Source of the DNA: Nocardia rhizosphaerihabitans | GTDB taxonomy: Bacteria > Actinomycetota > Actinomycetes > Mycobacteriales > Mycobacteriaceae | Assembly (NCBI RefSeq): GCF_014646295.1 | Contig: NZ_BMNE01000001.1 | Span: 372,001-436,000 of the forward strand | Direction of reading: 5' to 3' | Length of the DNA: 64,000 nt | Shown: positions 16,167-24,000 of the stretch, one piece after another | Numbering within the stretch: position 1 is the first letter of the stretch | Layout of the letters: each line of letters opens with the position of its first letter | Translations under genes and position numbers: made by a program | The notes under the pieces: generated by a model | Databases searched by the model: none | The model's input: only the letters and a program-made list of their open reading frames with translations | Told to the model about the DNA's origin: nothing

Positions 16167-17212
16167 GGGCGTGTATCGGGTTCCGGTCTCGAGGCGGAGG
16201 GGGACAGGGAGGCCGAGCGCAGGCTCGCGGTGCCGACCGTCCAGGTCTGCACGGCACCGGCCCGGCGCACAGCGGCGCTCACCGCGGGTGCGGCGCCGGT
16301 CTCGGTGAGCGCGAGGACGCAGCCGCCGAGGCCGGCGCCGGTCAGCTTCGCGCCGTACGCGCCCGCGTCGAGCGCCGCGGTGACGAGGGTGTCGATATGC
16401 GGTGTGCTGACACCGAGCTCGGCGAGCAGACCCTGGAACTCGAGCATCGTCGTGCCCAGCGACTCGGCGCGCCCGGCCGACAGGTCGGCCGCGGCGGAAC
16501 CGATCAGGTCTGCGGCCCTCGCCATCAGTCGCTCCGCGGCGCGCGGATCGCGCTCCAGGGTGCGCCGCACACCGGCCACCGCGAGCTGGGTGGAACCGGG
16601 CACGCCGGTGTCGGCGATCACCAGCGCCGCGTCCAGGCCGATATCCATCGGACGAGCCGAGCCGCGGTGGAACAGGATCGGGCCGCTCGCCAGGACCGCG
16701 CCGGCGTCGATGCCGCTGGCCCGGCCGTGTGCGACCTGCTCGCCGCACTGCACGAGCTCGTAGAGCGTGCCGGGATCGACGGTGCGGCCGTACAGGTCGG
16801 CGACCGCGCGCACCGCCGCGCCCGCGCAGGCGGCACTGGAGCCGAGGCCACGTGCGAGCGGGATATCGCACTCGACAACGACTTCGACGACATCGCCGTC
16901 GAATCCCCACCGCCGCAACGCTTCTTCGACCGCGACCCGCGGACCGGAGGCAGTCGTCACCGTGTGCGGATCGCCGGCGAGGAAGCGGAAACCGCCCTCG
17001 GCAGGCACATCCGATTGCACACCGACCGCGCCGCGACGGGCGAGGGCGCGCACCGGCAGTGCGGGCAGCGGGAACGCGATCGCGGGAGTGCCGTGGACGA
17101 CGGTGTGCTCACCGAGCAGGATCGCCTTGGCATAGGAATGGCCGACGCCGGGAACGAGGCCCGTGCCGGTGGAGTTGTGTCTGATGCGCTCTCGAACAGG
17201 ATGACCGTTCAC
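16163..17212 (-). CDS. mvaK1: Mevalonate kinase
   Basis: This 349-residue GHMP kinase is the first of the six mevalonate genes. Motifs seen are SYAKAILLGEHTVVHG (substrate site), PLARGLGSSAACAGAAVRA (ATP loop), GRASGIDAGAVLASG and the C-terminal KLTGAGLGGCVLAL. GTG 17212 is chosen because AGAGGA lies 6 bases ahead; upstream in-frame codons run into a large hairpin. It starts a new translational block 76 bases after the methyltransferase gene. The gap contains the 13-bp inverted repeat described separately. Confidence 0.94.
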   Translation of the reverse strand: MNGHPVRERIRHNSTGTGLVPGVGHSYAKAILLGEHTVVHGTPAIAFPLPALPVRALARRGAVGVQSDVPAEGGFRFLAGDPHTVTTASGPRVAVEEALRRWGFDGDVVEVVVECDIPLARGLGSSAACAGAAVRAVADLYGRTVDPGTLYELVQCGEQVAHGRASGIDAGAVLASGPILFHRGSARPMDIGLDAALVIADTGVPGSTQLAVAGVRRTLERDPRAAERLMARAADLIGSAAADLSAGRAESLGTTMLEFQGLLAELGVSTPHIDTLVTAALDAGAYGAKLTGAGLGGCVLALTETGAAPAVSAAVRRAGAVQTWTVGTASLRSASLSPSASRPEPDTRP

Positions 17213-17242
17213 GTCGATTCCTCTCCCGAACTCGGGCAGGGT

Positions 17243-17281
17243 CCGCCCGGCGCGTCCCCGAACGGGAAACGCGCCGGGCGG
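17243..17281 (-). terminator. Large intercistronic hairpin inside the terpenoid operon
   Basis: CCGCCCGGCGCGT (17243-17255) and ACGCGCCGGGCGG (17269-17281) are a perfect 13-bp inverted repeat with a 13-base loop that has a further CCC/GGG pairing. It fills the only sizeable gap in the operon, between the methyltransferase stop and the mevalonate kinase ribosome binding site. It could act as a partial terminator, an RNA-stability element, or the end of a separate upstream unit. Confidence 0.5.
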
Positions 17282-17288
17282 CATGCCT

Positions 17289-18098
17289 TTACGGCTGCCG
17301 AGTCGATCGGCCGAAGATGCGGAGCACGGACGGGAAGAAGGCGGGAACCTGCGCGGCGTAGGCGCGGTAGGACGCACCGAAGCGCGCGATCAGGTCGCGT
17401 TCCTCCAGGTAGGTGCCCAGCAGGATGTAGCCGGTCAACCCGAGTGCCCACACGAGGTGCCCGACGGTGAACGTGCTGGCGAACCAGAACGAGACCAGCA
17501 GGCCGGTCATCAGCGGATGGCGCACGAGGCGGTAGACCCCGTTCACCTGCAGCCGATCCACGGTCGCGTCGGGCACCTGGATGACGTACTCGCGGTAGGC
17601 CTGGCTGATGCCGAGCAGGTGGAAGTGGTTCAGCAACAGCGTCGCCGCGTAGACGAGCACGAACCCGAGCCAGAACCCGGCGTCGAGCACCAGCCCCGCG
17701 GTGCCATCGGCCGACCAGATCACCGCCGGAATCGGCTGCCAGGCCAGCATGATCACCCACATGACCAGGCACACCATCACGATGTACACAGTCCGCTCCA
17801 GCGCCTCGGGCACCCAGCGGGTGACGAAGGCCTTGAACGCGGGCCTGGCCATGCCCGAGTGCTGCAGGCCGAACAGCGCCAGCAGCAACACGTCGATGGC
17901 GATCGCCGGGACGGTCGACAGGTGCGGGCCCTTGTCGATCGTCTTCGGCAGGAACCAGCCGCCCGCGAACAACAGCATCAGCGGCACGGTGATGCCGGCG
18001 ACGCCGTAGACGGCGAAGGAGAACAGGAACGGGACGAGCCGCGCACGGCTACTCAGCACGTCCCGCGCCTGGCTGGGAGTCGGCGTGATCAGATCCAT
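17289..18098 (-). CDS. Multi-pass membrane methyltransferase of the MddA/isoprenylcysteine-methyltransferase type
   Basis: This 269-residue protein has about six hydrophobic segments. The SAM-binding signature of the ICMT/PEMT fold is GVYRLVRHPLMTGLLVSFW, followed by YLEERDLIARFGASYRAY. The N-terminal half (GLQHSGMARPAFKAFVTRWV, NHFHLLGISQAYREY) resembles methanethiol S-methyltransferase MddA and its NnrU-like relatives. Alone it would be called MddA. Embedded in a terpenoid operon, with its ATG overlapping the desaturase by 10 bases, it may instead methylate a terpenoid carboxyl, hydroxyl or thiol group. The fold is clear and the substrate is inferred. A longer start at 18167 would overlap the desaturase extensively. 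Confidence 0.75.
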   Translation of the reverse strand: MDLITPTPSQARDVLSSRARLVPFLFSFAVYGVAGITVPLMLLFAGGWFLPKTIDKGPHLSTVPAIAIDVLLLALFGLQHSGMARPAFKAFVTRWVPEALERTVYIVMVCLVMWVIMLAWQPIPAVIWSADGTAGLVLDAGFWLGFVLVYAATLLLNHFHLLGISQAYREYVIQVPDATVDRLQVNGVYRLVRHPLMTGLLVSFWFASTFTVGHLVWALGLTGYILLGTYLEERDLIARFGASYRAYAAQVPAFFPSVLRIFGRSTRQP

Positions 18099-19081
18099 GC
18101 GAACCACGGCAGGTACCGCGAACGCACGGTCCCCTCTTCGATGCGCTGCTCCAGCCTGGCCTTCCACTTGGTGCCGTAGCGCTCGTTGAGGAAGCCGCCG
18201 GGCCAGAACAGGCGCCAGCCCGACTGGGCCACCATCCAGTAGGGGACGATGACGCCGGGGTTGACATCACGCATGTAGTCGAGCTTGTCCGGGATCTGGC
18301 TCCAGTGGATACCGGGGTATCGGTGGTGCACGCTGTGGTAGCCCTGGTTGAAGATCAGGAAGTTCAGGATGTTGCCCGCGTTGTTGAGCGAGGTGCTCGG
18401 GTCGTCCTCGAAGCCCTTGGCGGGCGCGTGGCTCAGCCAGGCGAAGTAGCCCGCGTTGACCTGGGTGATCAGGAACGGCACCCAGTAGAAAAGCACGAAG
18501 CGATCGAAATCGACCAGGTACCAGACGGTTCCGATGACCACGGCGTAGAGCGCCATGTCGAGCAGGAACTGGTGGCGGGTCTTGCGGCGACGCGGCGCCG
18601 GATCGGCCGCGAAGATGGTGCGCATCGTGTGGATCTTGACGATCACGCCGTAGCGGACCCAGTACCAGATGGCACCAAGGCCCTTCTCCATACCGGTGGT
18701 GGAGGTGACGTCACCGGGCCCGTCGTTGAACCGGTGATGGTTGAGGACGTGGACCTCGCGCATCTCGGCCGCGGTCAGGTTACCGGGCAGACAGCACAGG
18801 AAGTCGACGACGCGGTTCGGGAACTTCGACACGAACAGCGGCCGGTGGGTGTGCATGTGCATCACGCCGATGGTCAGCGAGAGGTTCAGCAGCGACAGCA
18901 CGATGATCAGCGGGATCGCGATGTACCAGTTCGTGGCGATCGGCACGAACAGGCCGAGGGCCAGCATGCCGATCCACAGCGCGATGTGCAGCAGCGGGCC
19001 GACATTCGAGGCGTGCTCGAGCTTGAGCACGCGCTTGCTGAACGGGGTGTGCTCCGGCGCGACGGGCGTTTCGGTGCTCAT
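18089..19081 (-). CDS. Membrane di-iron fatty-acid-desaturase-family protein
   Basis: This 330-residue integral membrane protein has the three histidine clusters of the desaturase/hydroxylase superfamily: HMHTH (75-79), HVLNHH (111-116) and HSVHH (249-253) followed by RYPGIHW. Four or more hydrophobic segments flank them. Such enzymes desaturate or hydroxylate lipids, including carotenoids and other isoprenoids. It starts at ATG 19081 with GAAGGAG ahead. Its start overlaps the stop of a possible 21-codon gene, and its end overlaps the methyltransferase. In this operon a terpenoid substrate is more likely than a fatty acid, which is an inference. Confidence 0.82.
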   Translation of the reverse strand: MSTETPVAPEHTPFSKRVLKLEHASNVGPLLHIALWIGMLALGLFVPIATNWYIAIPLIIVLSLLNLSLTIGVMHMHTHRPLFVSKFPNRVVDFLCCLPGNLTAAEMREVHVLNHHRFNDGPGDVTSTTGMEKGLGAIWYWVRYGVIVKIHTMRTIFAADPAPRRRKTRHQFLLDMALYAVVIGTVWYLVDFDRFVLFYWVPFLITQVNAGYFAWLSHAPAKGFEDDPSTSLNNAGNILNFLIFNQGYHSVHHRYPGIHWSQIPDKLDYMRDVNPGVIVPYWMVAQSGWRLFWPGGFLNERYGTKWKARLEQRIEEGTVRSRYLPWFAWI

Positions 19082-19143
19082 AGGAGAGCTCCTTCGCTAG
19101 TGGTGTCCAGGACGGTGAGCGCGGGTCTGGTGACGATGCTCAT
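19078..19143 (-). CDS. Possible 21-residue translationally coupled peptide
   Basis: The frame MSIVTRPALTVLDTTSEGAL plus a final L fills exactly the gap between two operon genes. Its ATG overlaps the stop of the squalene/phytoene-synthase-like gene (ATGA), and its own stop overlaps the ATG of the desaturase gene (ATGA). AGGGAG lies 6 bases before its ATG. It could be a real micro-protein or a coupling device that carries ribosomes between the two genes. I recognise no family. Confidence 0.4.
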   Translation of the reverse strand: MSIVTRPALTVLDTTSEGALL

Positions 19144-20411
19144 GGGCGGCTCCCTTGGGTGCTGGTGTCGAGGGCAGCGAGTTGGAGTCTCGTGGCGAGC
19201 GCCTGCAGCGCTTCGGGTTCGTGCGGTGGCACCCGTTCCATGGCGCCGAAGGCCAGGTGATCGGCGATCATCATGGTGCGCACTTCGGCGTCGGGGAGCT
19301 CGCCGGTCAGCGGGCCCTCCGGCAGGGTCTGCACGAGCGCGAAGGTGGTGTCGACGATCAGCGGGACCAGCGAGGTCGGCATCGAGCGCGGGTCGCCCGC
19401 ACCGAGTACCTGGGTCGCCTGGTTCGCGCCGTCGGCGAAATCCGGTGAGGCGTCGAGCATCCGGTGGATGGCCAGGTCGGCGGTGCGGCGCAGCCGGTCC
19501 AGCATCTTGTCCCAGTAGGTGGCCGACGACGCGGCCAGCAGCGCGGCGCCGACCTTGCGCCGGTAGGGTGATGGCGCGTCGACGACCGAGCACAGGAACG
19601 CGGTCGTGGTGATGGTCATGTACGCCATCGCCGCGCGCGCCCCGCGACTCGGCGTGCCGGGGCCGAGGCGGGCGAGCAGGGCGAAGCCACCCAGCGCAGG
19701 CGCCAGCAGCTGCAGCATCACCATCCGCTTCAGTTCTTCGTGGTCGGCGACGCCGTAGATCTCGAACTCGTTGTCGCGCAGGTCGTTCGCGGACTGGGCG
19801 ATCACTGCGACACAGCCGGTCAGTTCACGCAGATCCGCTTCCGAGAGCACGTCTTCGGCGACCAGCGCGCACGCGTAGTGGGTGACCCGCCCGAGCACGC
19901 CTTCGCTGTAGGCGACCCGGGACAGGGGCGCGTCGATATTGCGGGCCATGACACCGGCCACGTCGACGATCACCGCATCGACCCGTCGGCGGCCCTCCGC
20001 CGACAGCGCCGACAGCAGCGCCCTGATGTCGCCGATGCGCTCGGCCAGCAGCCGGTCGACGGCCTCGCTGTCGCGAGCTTCCGCGGCGACGGCGGGCAGG
20101 GCGGGCGGCGGCGTGTCGGTGGCGCCCGTGAGGTAGTCGGCGGCCGCTGTCACGGCGCTGCTCGCGACCGCGCGATCGCTGAGATCCTCGAAGGCGTCGA
20201 GCACCCGGCAGGCCAGCAGGGCGGCGGTGGCCTCGGCCCGCAGGTGCGCGGGCAGGAAACTCACCGAGATGCCGAGGTTGCGGCCCGCGGGGATCAGCGC
20301 CAGCCGTGCCAGTTCCTCGGGCGAGGACGCGGCCCGCAGCGCTGCCATGTCCGGTGCGCGCCGCAGGTGGCGCAGGCCGTAGGCCAGGGAGCCGATTCTG
20401 GTCTGTCTCAT
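19140..20411 (-). CDS. Squalene/phytoene-synthase-like prenyltransferase
   Basis: This 423-residue all-helical protein has the squalene/phytoene synthase architecture. NLGISVSFLPAHLRAE resembles the family's substrate-entry helix. The first aspartate-rich motif is D72-A-F-E-D76 in CRVLDAFEDLSD. The second is N209-D-L-R-D213-NEF-E217, which keeps NxxRD but has glutamate where the final aspartate is normal. The family joins two C15 or C20 prenyl diphosphates head to head. It is longer than usual for bacterial phytoene synthases (about 300), with an extra C-terminal region. No phytoene desaturase (crtI) is nearby, so a pigment pathway is not evident. The ATG overlaps the GGPP-synthase-like gene stop. 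The fold is likely; the product is unknown. Confidence 0.75.
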   Translation of the reverse strand: MRQTRIGSLAYGLRHLRRAPDMAALRAASSPEELARLALIPAGRNLGISVSFLPAHLRAEATAALLACRVLDAFEDLSDRAVASSAVTAAADYLTGATDTPPPALPAVAAEARDSEAVDRLLAERIGDIRALLSALSAEGRRRVDAVIVDVAGVMARNIDAPLSRVAYSEGVLGRVTHYACALVAEDVLSEADLRELTGCVAVIAQSANDLRDNEFEIYGVADHEELKRMVMLQLLAPALGGFALLARLGPGTPSRGARAAMAYMTITTTAFLCSVVDAPSPYRRKVGAALLAASSATYWDKMLDRLRRTADLAIHRMLDASPDFADGANQATQVLGAGDPRSMPTSLVPLIVDTTFALVQTLPEGPLTGELPDAEVRTMMIADHLAFGAMERVPPHEPEALQALATRLQLAALDTSTQGSRP

Positions 20412-21472
20412 CGGTTGATCACCTGCTGGAGGAGTTCGCGGAGGTCCGCGCGCGCCGGCGTGGACGGGAAGATGTCCAGGGCCGCGCTCGCGGTCTCGGT
20501 GGCCTGCACCGCGACGACGCGCGCGGCCTGGGTGGCGCCGCTCTCGACCAGGTCGGCCTGCAGCGTGGCGCTGGACGTTTCCGCCGAGAGCCACATGTCG
20601 CGCGCGCCGGGGCGCATCGCCAGCCATTCGATGACCGGCCAGGTCGGCACCCGCCGGTCGAGGTCGCCGCAGGCGTCCTTGCCCAGCTCGGGGCCGCCCT
20701 CGATGTCGCGGACGTCGTCCATGATCTGGAAGGCGAGCGCGAGCTGGTCGGCGTACTGCATCAGGGCATGGAGCCGGTCGTGGTCGGCCCCGCCTGCCGT
20801 CCCGCCGTAGGAGCACGACAGCCGGAACAGCGTGCCGGTCTTCGCGCCGGCCACGAGTTCGTAGTGGCGGCGCAGCGCGGTCGCGTCGACCGCGGGGGGC
20901 AAGGTCTCGATGAGCTGGCCGTACGACAGGTCCGACAGCCGGTCGGCATAGGTCACGCCCGGCGCGTCACCGATCCCGGCGAACACTGCCTGGTTGTCGG
21001 TCAACACCTCGGCGACCACCTGCATCGCGGCACCTGCCATGTGGAATCCCGCCCTGGCGGCGACGCGGACGCCGAACGCGGCGGGCACCGAGGGTGCGCC
21101 GCGGCGCAGCAGGGAACCGTCACAGATGTCGTCGTGCAGCAGCGAGGACTCGTGCAGCATCTCCATCGCACAGGCCAGGTCGACGGCGGCCTGCTGTGGG
21201 GCGGCCGCGGCATCGGGCAGCAGGCCCGCGCACGCGAGTACCAGGCGGGCCCGGACTCGCTTGCCGGGAGCGGCGAGGACGTGCCGGTAGATGTCGTCGA
21301 AATCGCCACCGGTGATGAGTATTTCGTGCAGTCGCTCGGTGACCAGCGGAAGCAGTTCGACCGGGGTGACCGACGGCCTGGGCAGCACCGCCACCTGATC
21401 GCCCGAGTGCTCCGGGTGCACTGTCGGACGAGCATCCTGACGGTGCGCTGAGGGTAGCGCGGGATTGTCCAT
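20408..21472 (-). CDS. Polyprenyl diphosphate synthase (GGPP-synthase-like)
   Basis: This 354-residue trans-prenyltransferase condenses IPP onto allylic diphosphates. The first aspartate-rich motif is D114-D-I-C-D118 in LLHDDICDGSLLRRG and the second is D252-D-V-R-D256 in FQIMDDVRD. GKRVRARLVL supplies the basic IPP-binding residues. The chain length (C20 or otherwise) cannot be read reliably; ALACAMEMLHESSLL ahead of the first motif lacks a bulky aromatic stop, which argues against a short C15 product. ATG 21472 is preferred to 21541 because AAAGGAG lies 9 bases ahead. It is the first gene of the operon. Confidence 0.88.
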   Translation of the reverse strand: MDNPALPSAHRQDARPTVHPEHSGDQVAVLPRPSVTPVELLPLVTERLHEILITGGDFDDIYRHVLAAPGKRVRARLVLACAGLLPDAAAAPQQAAVDLACAMEMLHESSLLHDDICDGSLLRRGAPSVPAAFGVRVAARAGFHMAGAAMQVVAEVLTDNQAVFAGIGDAPGVTYADRLSDLSYGQLIETLPPAVDATALRRHYELVAGAKTGTLFRLSCSYGGTAGGADHDRLHALMQYADQLALAFQIMDDVRDIEGGPELGKDACGDLDRRVPTWPVIEWLAMRPGARDMWLSAETSSATLQADLVESGATQAARVVAVQATETASAALDIFPSTPARADLRELLQQVINR

Positions 21473-22284
21473 AGCGCTGAACTCCTTTGGTGTGGTCACG
21501 GTGGCAGTGAGGTTCACCCCGACTGGTGCACAAGGGTTCACGGGGGTTCAGGCGGGGCAGTCACGGGGAGTGACGTGTCACAACTACCGGTCCTGAGCTT
21601 CCCGATCGCCGGCTACCGACGGGTAGTTTTGTAGACCGCTAGCCGACTTGTCAAGCGCTACAACATGTTTCAATCTATGAACGTGGTATTGGACAGTGCC
21701 ACAAGGTAACTCGCGCGTAATGTGCGCTGCGAAAACGCTGAACCTGCCCCGAAAGCGGACCCAGCGGTATTGAAATAACCAGCGCCCCAACCGATTTCGT
21801 GACCCTAGCCGACGGATGGGTAGACGCGTGTTGCACGAAGGTAAATACCGTGGGCTGACGCGGCGCTGCGACAGAGATGTTCGGACGTGACGACCCCTTG
21901 TAGGGTCACGCCGACTACGAGGCGCGTCCCCGGGATGCCGGGAACCGCCTGTTCAGACCGTTCACCGAGGACATCATCGTCCTGCGGGCGGTCACCGGGG
22001 GAACGTGCGAACGACGCTCGAATGCCGACTCTACGGCCGCGACCGCGATGCCGCGAATCGAGCCCGGCGCTTGATGAGATCCCCTTGGATCGAAACGCGG
22101 CGTTTGGCGTCTTTCCCAACCCGATCGGACACGGTCTCGAGATATGTACGGGTACTGGACAATTCACCGATCGCTGTCAAAGCAGCACAGCGAGATTTTC
22201 AGATTCGGCTCCGGGACGGCGCTACCTGCCGGCCGGTGGAACCGGTGGCCGCGCCTGCTCGCGCATGCCGCGGCCACCATCGGC
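21473..22284. other. Non-coding upstream region of the terpenoid operon
   Basis: These 812 bases between the GGPP-synthase-like gene and the ABC transporter gene hold no gene I can support. The frames present lack ribosome binding sites and coding bias. The part from about 21590 to 21850 is AT-richer and contains the promoter and operator candidates listed separately. A short imperfect hairpin (GTGAC...ACCC / GGGTCAC) lies at about 21887-21909. Confidence 0.5.
21628..21663 (-). promoter_or_regulatory. Candidate promoter and operator for the terpenoid operon
   Basis: On the minus strand TTGACA (21654-21649) is followed after 15 bases by TACAAA (21633-21628), a shorter spacer than ideal. The same stretch is flanked by an inverted repeat, TTGTAG (21629-21634) and CTACAA (21658-21663), spanning the promoter as an operator would. 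It lies about 155 bases ahead of the first gene. The evidence is moderate to weak. Confidence 0.3.
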
Positions 22285-24000
22285 TCACCTGCCCGTGAGG
22301 GAGGCGCCGGAGCTCGCCCAGAACCCGGCGTAGCGGCCGCCCGCGCGCAGCAGCTCGTCATGGGTACCGTGTTCCACGATGCGCCCGCCGTCGACGAACA
22401 CGATCCGGTCGGCGCGCTGGACGGTGCGCAGGCGGTGCGCCACCGTCACCACCGTCCGGCCTGCCATCAGGCGCTCGATGCCCTCGTGCACCGCCGCTTC
22501 GTTCACGGGGTCGAGCGCGGAGGTGATCTCGTCGAGCAGCACGATCGGCGCGTCCTTGAGCAGCGCGCGGGCGATCGAAACACGTTGGCGCTCACCGCCG
22601 GACAGGCGGGCGCCGCCCTCGCCGACATGCGCGGCCCAGCCGCCGGGCAGGCGCTCGATCACCTCGTCGAGCCGGGCCGCCGCGGCTGCCGCGCGCACCT
22701 CGGCGTCGGTGGCGTCGGGGCGGCCGAGCCGCACGTTGTCCTCGATGGTGCCGTCGAAGAGGTAGACCTCCTGGAAGACAACGGCGATCCGGGACATGAG
22801 CTCCTCGGTGCTGATGTCGCGCACGTCCACTCCCCCGACCCGGACGGCACCCGCGTCCGCGTCGGCGAAGCGGGCGAGCAGTTGCAGCAGGGTGGTCTTG
22901 CCCGCGCCCGACGGGCCGACGACGGCCAGGGTGCTCCCGTCGGGCACCGTCAGCGACACGTTGTCGAACACGGTGCGGTCACCCTGTCGGAAGCCGACGG
23001 AATCGAAGGCCAGGTCGTGGCGGGCGGGCAGCGCCGGTTCGCGCGGTTCCGGCAGCGGTTCGGTGCGCAGGACCTCGTCCAGACGCGCCAGCACCGACCG
23101 TGCGGCGCGCAGCTTGCCGCCGATGTCGGCCAGCGACAGCAGCGGGTCGGCGCAGCGGGCGGCCAGCACCAGGATCGCCAGAATCTCTGCGGCACCGATA
23201 CTTCCGTCGAGGACGAGGTACGCGCCGAGGACCAGCAGGACGGTGAATATCGCCTGCACGGTCAGCGCCAGGCCGACCACGCCGGGCAGCGCCGACAGGG
23301 TCGACCGGCGCGATGCCCGCTGCAGTGCGGTCAGGGAGTCGTCGAGCAGCCCGAACCGTTCCCCGGTCCGGCCGCCCGCCCGCAGCACCGGCTGGGCCTG
23401 CAGGTACTCGATGACCCGCCCGGTGGCTTCGGCGCCGCGTGCGGCGGTGTCCGCGTCGCTCGCCGCCGTGGACCGGCCCGCCCAGATCTGGACGGCCGCG
23501 ACGACCGGTGCGCCGAGCGCGGCGGCCAGGCCGAGTTGCCAGTTGTAGGCGATCATCACGACGACGATCGTCAGCGGGGTCACCGCGGCGGAGATGAACG
23601 GCGACAGCAGATGCGCGATGACGCCCATCGCGTCGAGCACACCGCGACTGGCCAGCGCCGACACCTCACCGACCCGGCTGGCGCTGTACCAGCCCAGAGG
23701 CAGCCGGGCCAGATGGTCGCCGATCCGGTGATACATCCCCGCCAGCAGGGTCGTTCCGCTGCGGAAACCGGCGAGATCGCTGAGGTAGCGCAGCACCGCG
23801 TAGGCCGCGACCGCGGCGCCGAAGGCGATCAGCCACGGCCGGACCTCGCCGGGATCGCTGCCGAACAGGGTGTGCAGAACGGGAACCAGCAGGGCGTAGG
23901 ACAGTCCTTCGACGATCGCGGTGACCGTCATCAGGGCGACGGTGCGACGCACCGGCCCGGCGTACTCGTGGCCGAGCACGCGCAGCAGCATCCGGATCAT
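22285..24000 (-). CDS. ABC exporter half-transporter (membrane and ATPase domains fused), second subunit
   Basis: In this 571-residue protein the N-terminal membrane domain (about 1-310, six helices) is followed by an ATPase domain with Walker A GPSGAGKTT, signature LSGGERQRVSIARALL, Walker B IVLLDEITSALDP and the H-loop VTVAHRL. Its ATG overlaps the stop of the preceding half-transporter, so the pair is expected to form a heterodimer. Sequence style resembles IrtB/YbtQ-type transporters of siderophores, but it lies next to a terpenoid operon on the same strand. Export of that product or siderophore transport are both possible. Confidence 0.82.
   Translation of the reverse strand: MIRMLLRVLGHEYAGPVRRTVALMTVTAIVEGLSYALLVPVLHTLFGSDPGEVRPWLIAFGAAVAAYAVLRYLSDLAGFRSGTTLLAGMYHRIGDHLARLPLGWYSASRVGEVSALASRGVLDAMGVIAHLLSPFISAAVTPLTIVVVMIAYNWQLGLAAALGAPVVAAVQIWAGRSTAASDADTAARGAEATGRVIEYLQAQPVLRAGGRTGERFGLLDDSLTALQRASRRSTLSALPGVVGLALTVQAIFTVLLVLGAYLVLDGSIGAAEILAILVLAARCADPLLSLADIGGKLRAARSVLARLDEVLRTEPLPEPREPALPARHDLAFDSVGFRQGDRTVFDNVSLTVPDGSTLAVVGPSGAGKTTLLQLLARFADADAGAVRVGGVDVRDISTEELMSRIAVVFQEVYLFDGTIEDNVRLGRPDATDAEVRAAAAAARLDEVIERLPGGWAAHVGEGGARLSGGERQRVSIARALLKDAPIVLLDEITSALDPVNEAAVHEGIERLMAGRTVVTVAHRLRTVQRADRIVFVDGGRIVEHGTHDELLRAGGRYAGFWASSGASLTGR

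Noticed and set aside
21584..22167. Short minus-strand frames in the region upstream of the terpenoid operon
   Set aside because: They have no ribosome binding site, no third-position GC bias and no recognisable protein character.
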